In this document: positions 59,519-64,000 of the stretch, piece by piece
Position numbering within the stretch: the first letter of the stretch is position 1
Layout: every line of letters begins with the position of its first letter
Source of the DNA: Spirosoma terrae
GTDB taxonomy: Bacteria > Bacteroidota > Bacteroidia > Cytophagales > Spirosomataceae
Reading direction: 5' to 3'
Assembly: GCF_010435915.1 (NCBI RefSeq)
Contig: NZ_JAAFZH010000003.1
Location: 248,001 to 312,000, forward strand
Length of the DNA stretch: 64,000 bases
Translations under genes and position numbers: made by a program
The notes under the pieces: model-generated
The model's database searches: none
What the model was told of the DNA's origin: nothing
Seen by the model: the letters and a program-made list of their open reading frames with translations, nothing else

Positions 59519-61273
59519 ATGGCTAAAGCAGTTTCGTCGGCAGCTCCTCCCAAAAAGGCATCATTTCCTCTGTCGGGTTTATTAAAGCCATATTCCCGAA
59601 TGATTGTGTGGTTGATTGTTCTGGCCCTCATCAGCAACGGACTGAACCTGGTTATTCCCATACTTATTTCAAAAAGTATCGATAGCTATTCGGCAGGCCA
59701 GTTCGATTGGCGAACCATTGTGCTGGAATTTCTGAGTGCTACGTTGTTGATTTTCGTTTTTACGTACGTTCAGAGTATTGTTCAGACCTATGCGTCGGAG
59801 CGAGTGGCCCGGGATTTGAGAACGCAACTGGCCGATAAGATTTCGCGGCAGGACTTCTCGTATATCCAGCAGGCCAATCCGTCGCGTTTGCTGACCAACC
59901 TGACATCGGATGTCGATTCGGTTAAATCTTTTGTATCGCAGGCTATTGTCTCCATCGTATCATCGTTGTGCATTATTCTGGGCGCCAGTGCCTTATTAAT
60001 CAGTATCAACTGGAAACTGGCGTTGATTGTACTGGCCATCGTTCCCATCATCGGTGCTACGTTTTATGGGCTGATGAGGAAGGTAAGAACCTTATTTATG
60101 CGTAGCAGAGAGGTCGTTGACTGGCTGAATAAAGTAATCAATGAAAGCGTTTTAGGGGCGGCTTTGATTCGGGTTCTTAATTCGCAACAGCCTGAATACG
60201 ATAAGTTTGTTGCCGCCAATACGGATGCTAAAGACATTGGCATTGCCATACTACGTTTATTTGCTGCACTGATTCCGATTATCAGTTTTACCGCGAGCAT
60301 GGCGGCATTGGCTATTCTGGTGCTAGGCGGGCGATTTGTGATTACGGATCAGATGTCGCTGGGTGATTTTGCCGCCTTTAACAGCTATCTGGCTCTGCTG
60401 GTTTTCCCAATTATTGTGATTGGGTTTATGAGTAATGTGATTGCGCAGGCATCTGCTTCCTACGAGCGCGTCAATCAGGTGTTGCAGGCACCTGAACCAA
60501 TTCAAATCGGTACTGCCCAAACCATGCTGACTGGCACTATCGAGCTGGACTGCGCGTCTGTCTATTACGGTGAAAAGCCAGCCTTAAAAGAGGTATCCTT
60601 TACGGTAAAGCCAGGGACTCGCACGGCTATTGTTGGGCCAACGGCAGCGGGAAAAAGCCAGTTGCTGTATTTGTTAACTGGGCTTATTAACCCTACTGAA
60701 GGTCGCGTTCTATACGATGGACAGCCCATTGGGCATTACGATAGTGATACATTTCATAGTCAGGTGGGGTTTGTGTTTCAGGATAGTATTCTGTTCAACA
60801 TGAGCCTTCTTGACAATATTGCCTTTAGCGACAACGTAACGGACGAAGCGTTGAACAAAGCTATCGACGCGGCAGAACTCCGACAGTTTATAGAGTCTTT
60901 ACCCGAAAAGCTCCAGACGATTGTATCGGAGCGAGGCACTAGTCTGTCGGGCGGACAGAAGCAACGGATCATGTTGGCCCGTGCGCTGGCACTGAACCCT
61001 AAAATACTTTTCCTGGACGATTTTACAGCTCGTGTTGATACCAGCACAGAGCAAAATATTCTGCAAAATGTACGAGAGCATTACCCTGGCTTAACGCTGC
61101 TTTCGGTTACGCAGAAAATTGCTTCGGTAGAGGATTATGAGCAGATTATTCTATTGATGGAAGGCGAAATTATTGCTCGGGGTACGCATGCTGAGCTGCT
61201 GGAAACCAGCCCTGAATACATCCAGATTTATCAGTCGCAACGTAGCACCAGTCAGTATGAACTACGATCTTAA
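59519..61273 (+). CDS. ABC exporter half-transporter with degenerate ATP site
   Basis: 584 residues from the ATG at 59519, about six membrane helices then an ATPase domain. Walker A is GPTAAGKS (373-380) and the signature LSGGQKQR is intact, but the catalytic Glu after Walker B is Asp (LFLDDFTARVD, Asp501) and the switch His is Gln532 (SVTQKI). This is the pattern of the degenerate-site subunit in heterodimeric exporters such as TM287 of TM287/288. It must pair with the next gene, whose start overlaps its last 17 bases. Confidence 0.92.
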   Translation: MAKAVSSAAPPKKASFPLSGLLKPYSRMIVWLIVLALISNGLNLVIPILISKSIDSYSAGQFDWRTIVLEFLSATLLIFVFTYVQSIVQTYASERVARDLRTQLADKISRQDFSYIQQANPSRLLTNLTSDVDSVKSFVSQAIVSIVSSLCIILGASALLISINWKLALIVLAIVPIIGATFYGLMRKVRTLFMRSREVVDWLNKVINESVLGAALIRVLNSQQPEYDKFVAANTDAKDIGIAILRLFAALIPIISFTASMAALAILVLGGRFVITDQMSLGDFAAFNSYLALLVFPIIVIGFMSNVIAQASASYERVNQVLQAPEPIQIGTAQTMLTGTIELDCASVYYGEKPALKEVSFTVKPGTRTAIVGPTAAGKSQLLYLLTGLINPTEGRVLYDGQPIGHYDSDTFHSQVGFVFQDSILFNMSLLDNIAFSDNVTDEALNKAIDAAELRQFIESLPEKLQTIVSERGTSLSGGQKQRIMLARALALNPKILFLDDFTARVDTSTEQNILQNVREHYPGLTLLSVTQKIASVEDYEQIILLMEGEIIARGTHAELLETSPEYIQIYQSQRSTSQYELRS

Positions 61274-63020
61274 TCAGTTTACTGGGCAGAAAGCGGAGAA
61301 AAATGCTACGTATAAAGCCCTTCAGAAGTTACTGGCGCTCATTAAAGATGATCATCGAACGCTGACGCTGGCTTTTATAGCCGTTCTTGTTAACTCAGGG
61401 CTGACGCTGCTTGGACCAACAATTATTGGCTACACGATCGATAACTACGTAGTGACGAAGCAGTTTGACAGCGTTTTACGGAATGCCAGCCTTCTGCTGG
61501 GAATGTATGTAGTAGCCTTGGGAACCGGCTATACCCAAACCCGCCTGATGGGGGGAGTCGGGCAGCGGACATTGTTTAAGCTCCGAAATGCCGTCTTTAC
61601 GAAGTTACAGGAATTGCCTGTCGCTTTTTTCAATCAGAACAAAGCAGGAGATCTTATCTCACGAGTCAATAACGACACCGACAAACTAAACCTGTTTTTT
61701 GCGCAGTCGCTGATGCAGTTTATTGGCAGCATCGCCATGATGATCGGGTCGGCTTTATTCCTGTTGTTTGTCGATTTGCCACTGGGGGCGGCTGCTTTGG
61801 CTCCGGCTTTGTTAGCCTGGCTGTTTACACTGGCGACGTCCGCCTGGGTGAAACAGAAGAATGCCATAAACCTGAAAAGCGTTGGCGGTATGAGTGCCGA
61901 AATTCAGGAGAGCCTCAATAACTTCAAAGTGATTGTTGCCTTTAATCGACGCGACTATTTTCGGAAACGATTTGCGGAGGTAAACCAGCAGAATTATCAG
62001 ACGGCCGTCAAGGCTGGCCTGGCGAATAACATTTTCATGCCGGTCTACAGTTTTTCGGCCCAGTTAGGGCAGTTGATTGTGCTCTCGTTTGGTATTTATC
62101 TGATCGCTACAAACCGATTTTCGATTGGTTTGCTGATTAGTTTCCTGTCTTATGTGAACAACTTTTATAACCCACTTCGTCAACTGGCAACCTTATGGTC
62201 AGGCTTTCAGGTAGCCCTGGCGGGCTGGGATCGTATCTCGCAACTGCTATCGCTACAAACGAATCTGCAAACCATCCACGATACTAGCAACAAGACATCA
62301 TCGGCGCTGCTGGCTTTTCAGAACGTATCGTTCGGCTATCCGAATGGCCGGGAAGTCCTGCATACTATTAGTTTTGAGCTGGAACGGGGCAAAACCTATG
62401 CGCTTGTTGGCCCAACGGGCGGTGGGAAAACCACAACTGCTTCGCTGATTGCCCGACTGTATGATCCAACCAGTGGTGTGGTTTTGCTGGATGGTCGAGA
62501 TATTCGTTCGTATACGCCACAGGAGCGCACGCAGAAGATTGGATTTATTTTACAGGAACCGTTTCTATTCACCGGAACGGTACGTGATAACCTGCTGTAC
62601 GGCAACGAACAGTACCAGCACTATTCGAACGAACAGTTGGCTACTGTAATTCGCGACGCCAATCTGAAAGGATTACTGGAACGTTTCGATGACGGACTGG
62701 ACACTAAGGTACAGGCAAGTGGTGAGGCTGTGAGTTTGGGGCAGAAGCAGTTGATTGCTTTTATGCGAGCCGTGCTACGTAACCCCGATTTATTAATATT
62801 GGACGAAGCAACGGCGAATATTGATACGGTTACGGAACAGCTATTGGGCGAGATTCTAACGAATTTGCCGGAGCGAACAACCCGTATCGTTATTGCGCAT
62901 CGGCTCAATACGATCGAAAGCGCCGATGAAATCTTTTTTATCAATACGGGTGAAGTGACGCGGGCAGGATCGCTTCAGGATGCAGTTGAGATGCTCCTTC
63001 ACGGAAAGCGTATAAGCTAA
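61257..63020 (+). CDS. ABC exporter half-transporter, catalytic subunit
   Basis: 587 residues from the ATG at 61257, overlapping the end of the first subunit gene by 17 bp. Six helices then an ATPase with Walker A GPTGGGKT (385-392), intact Walker B Asp516-Glu517 (LILDEATANID) and switch His548 (IAHRLN), but a weakened signature VSLGQKQ (492-498) instead of LSGGQ. Combined with the partner, one ATP site is complete and the other degenerate. Exports lipids or drugs; substrate unknown. Confidence 0.92.
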   Translation: MNYDLNQFTGQKAEKNATYKALQKLLALIKDDHRTLTLAFIAVLVNSGLTLLGPTIIGYTIDNYVVTKQFDSVLRNASLLLGMYVVALGTGYTQTRLMGGVGQRTLFKLRNAVFTKLQELPVAFFNQNKAGDLISRVNNDTDKLNLFFAQSLMQFIGSIAMMIGSALFLLFVDLPLGAAALAPALLAWLFTLATSAWVKQKNAINLKSVGGMSAEIQESLNNFKVIVAFNRRDYFRKRFAEVNQQNYQTAVKAGLANNIFMPVYSFSAQLGQLIVLSFGIYLIATNRFSIGLLISFLSYVNNFYNPLRQLATLWSGFQVALAGWDRISQLLSLQTNLQTIHDTSNKTSSALLAFQNVSFGYPNGREVLHTISFELERGKTYALVGPTGGGKTTTASLIARLYDPTSGVVLLDGRDIRSYTPQERTQKIGFILQEPFLFTGTVRDNLLYGNEQYQHYSNEQLATVIRDANLKGLLERFDDGLDTKVQASGEAVSLGQKQLIAFMRAVLRNPDLLILDEATANIDTVTEQLLGEILTNLPERTTRIVIAHRLNTIESADEIFFINTGEVTRAGSLQDAVEMLLHGKRIS

Positions 63021-63056
63021 CAGAGCGACCCTCATTTCTGAAAGTCGCTCTGTTTT
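63020..63056 (+). terminator. Intrinsic terminator of the ABC exporter operon
   Basis: 9-bp stem CAGAGCGAC/GTCGCTCTG (63021-63029, 63044-63052) followed by TTTTATCT, just past the stop. Confidence 0.85.
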
Positions 63057-63058
63057 AT

Positions 63059-63991
63059 CTAGGCTGCCAGTTGTTCTTCAACTTCTTCGTTGACCGCCAT
63101 TCGTTTCTTTTCTTCCGCAATCTTTACCGGGCTGCCAAAAATATAGAACATCTTTTTCCGGAAGCCTTTGGCCGCTTTTACGTCCTGAATCATATCCGTT
63201 ACTTCATGGAAATTAATGAACAACGGGTTGGCTTTATTAGGAATGTTGGTCGTGATACCGTAGATCACAGGCTCGTCTTCTGGTTCAAACGTGCCAAATA
63301 TCCGATCCCAGAAAATGAACGTAGCACCGAAGTTTTTATCGATATACTGCTCCTGCGAGCCATGATGAACCCGGTGGTTCGATGGCGTAGCAAAAATGTA
63401 TTCTACCCAGGCTGGCATACGACGGATATATTCGGTATGTACCCAAAACTGGAATAGAACCGCAATCTGATTCGTAACGAAGAAAATAATGGGGTGAAAG
63501 CCCATGAAGGCCACGGGCAAAAAGAAAATGATTTTCAAATGCTGAATCCAGCTTAGCCGATACGAAACCGTAAGGTTATAGTGCTCTCCGGAATGGTGTA
63601 CAACGTGGGTTGCCCACCAGAACCGTTGTTCGTGCGAAACCCGGTGAGCCCAGTAGCTGAAAAAATCGTAGATAACGTAGCAGGGTAGCAATGTCCACCA
63701 TTGTAACTCCATCCGCCAGGGAAGCAGATTATAAATCCAGATACATAGGTAAAGTAATCCCAGCTTCAGTGCCGCCGTTACGACCAGATTGCCCAGACCA
63801 ACCAGAATCGAACCGATTGTTTCCTGCTTTTCGTAATAATCACGTTCCTGATAATACACGACTACCATTTCAATTACTGTAAAAAACAGCATGACAGGAA
63901 CTGCCCATAAAATGATATTCGGAATGTTTTTCTCAAGGTTGTGTACGCTGTCGAAAGGAATCTTTTCTGCACCAAATAAGGAAAAAGGCAT
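63059..63991 (-). CDS. Fatty acid hydroxylase/sterol desaturase family protein
   Basis: 310 residues, four or five helices. The di-iron histidine boxes are complete: HRVSH (116-120), HVVHHSGEH (129-137) and SNHRVHH (204-210), plus the PLFINFHEVTDMI region. Hydroxylates or desaturates a lipid, possibly a carotenoid, sterol-like lipid or fatty acid; substrate not predictable from sequence. The ATG at 63991 gives a normal N-terminus, so the gene is complete. It ends close to the ABC exporter operon. Confidence 0.9.
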   Translation of the reverse strand: MPFSLFGAEKIPFDSVHNLEKNIPNIILWAVPVMLFFTVIEMVVVYYQERDYYEKQETIGSILVGLGNLVVTAALKLGLLYLCIWIYNLLPWRMELQWWTLLPCYVIYDFFSYWAHRVSHEQRFWWATHVVHHSGEHYNLTVSYRLSWIQHLKIIFFLPVAFMGFHPIIFFVTNQIAVLFQFWVHTEYIRRMPAWVEYIFATPSNHRVHHGSQEQYIDKNFGATFIFWDRIFGTFEPEDEPVIYGITTNIPNKANPLFINFHEVTDMIQDVKAAKGFRKKMFYIFGSPVKIAEEKKRMAVNEEVEEQLAA

Positions 63992-64000
63992 AACGCGAAG

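Noticed and set aside
1-64000. tRNA or rRNA genes
   Set aside because: I looked for T-arm (GGTTCGAATCC-like) and acceptor patterns and found none convincing; a tRNA scan would be decisive.

Overview
The window looks like chromosomal DNA of a Bacteroidota member of the Cytophagales, most likely Spirosoma or a close relative (inferred from protein content; not searched). Supporting signs are Bacteroidota-type -7 boxes (TAnnTTTG) upstream of several genes, few Shine-Dalgarno sequences, many lipoproteins and secreted TolB-like propellers, a mid-GC base composition, mqo and fumC of Bacteroidota type, and a proton pyrophosphatase carrying an OmpA tail. I see about 50 protein genes. I see no rRNA, tRNA, CRISPR array, insertion sequence or prophage.

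Layout. 1-10 kb: a partial apbE gene, a secreted protein of 17-residue repeats, an unusual NRAMP-family transporter, dps, a Tat-exported sugar isomerase-like protein, a UbiE-like methyltransferase, a secreted propeller and a fused 1259-residue oxoprolinase. 10-15 kb: small membrane and secreted proteins, a methyltransferase, a CPA1 Na+/H+ antiporter, and a DeoR-type regulator divergent from nudK. 15-27 kb: large secreted enzymes (PIG-L deacetylase, GH20 hexosaminidase, FAD oxidoreductase, gamma-glutamyltransferase, TolB-amidohydrolase). 27-38 kb: hppA-ompA fusion, bestrophin, prs-rplY, a PAP2 phosphatase with a sugar isomerase, an orphan LuxR-type HTH protein, dienelactone hydrolase and fumC. 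37.8-39.4 kb: a short operon with a degenerate FtsZ paralogue and an exported methyltransferase-like protein, which I consider the most interesting part. 39-48 kb: a GH3 glucosidase, a YgiD-like dioxygenase, and a complete MarR-regulated tripartite efflux operon (marR-tolC-hlyD-MFS). 48-64 kb: a LytTR membrane regulator, mqo, an unrecognised protein with a nucleoside phosphorylase-like motif, mtgA, a sugar transporter with a PfkB kinase, an Omp85-like protein, an asymmetric heterodimeric ABC exporter and a fatty acid hydroxylase.

Two features recur across the window. Many genes end in long, almost perfect inverted repeats (stems of 12-30 bp) whose sequences are mostly unrelated to each other; two of them, at 29.74 kb and 46.28 kb, do share a repeat family. 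The pentamer ACGTA/TACGT is also strikingly frequent inside genes. Starts were moved inward from the longest reading frame where an ATG with a signal peptide, family alignment or promoter position supported it.
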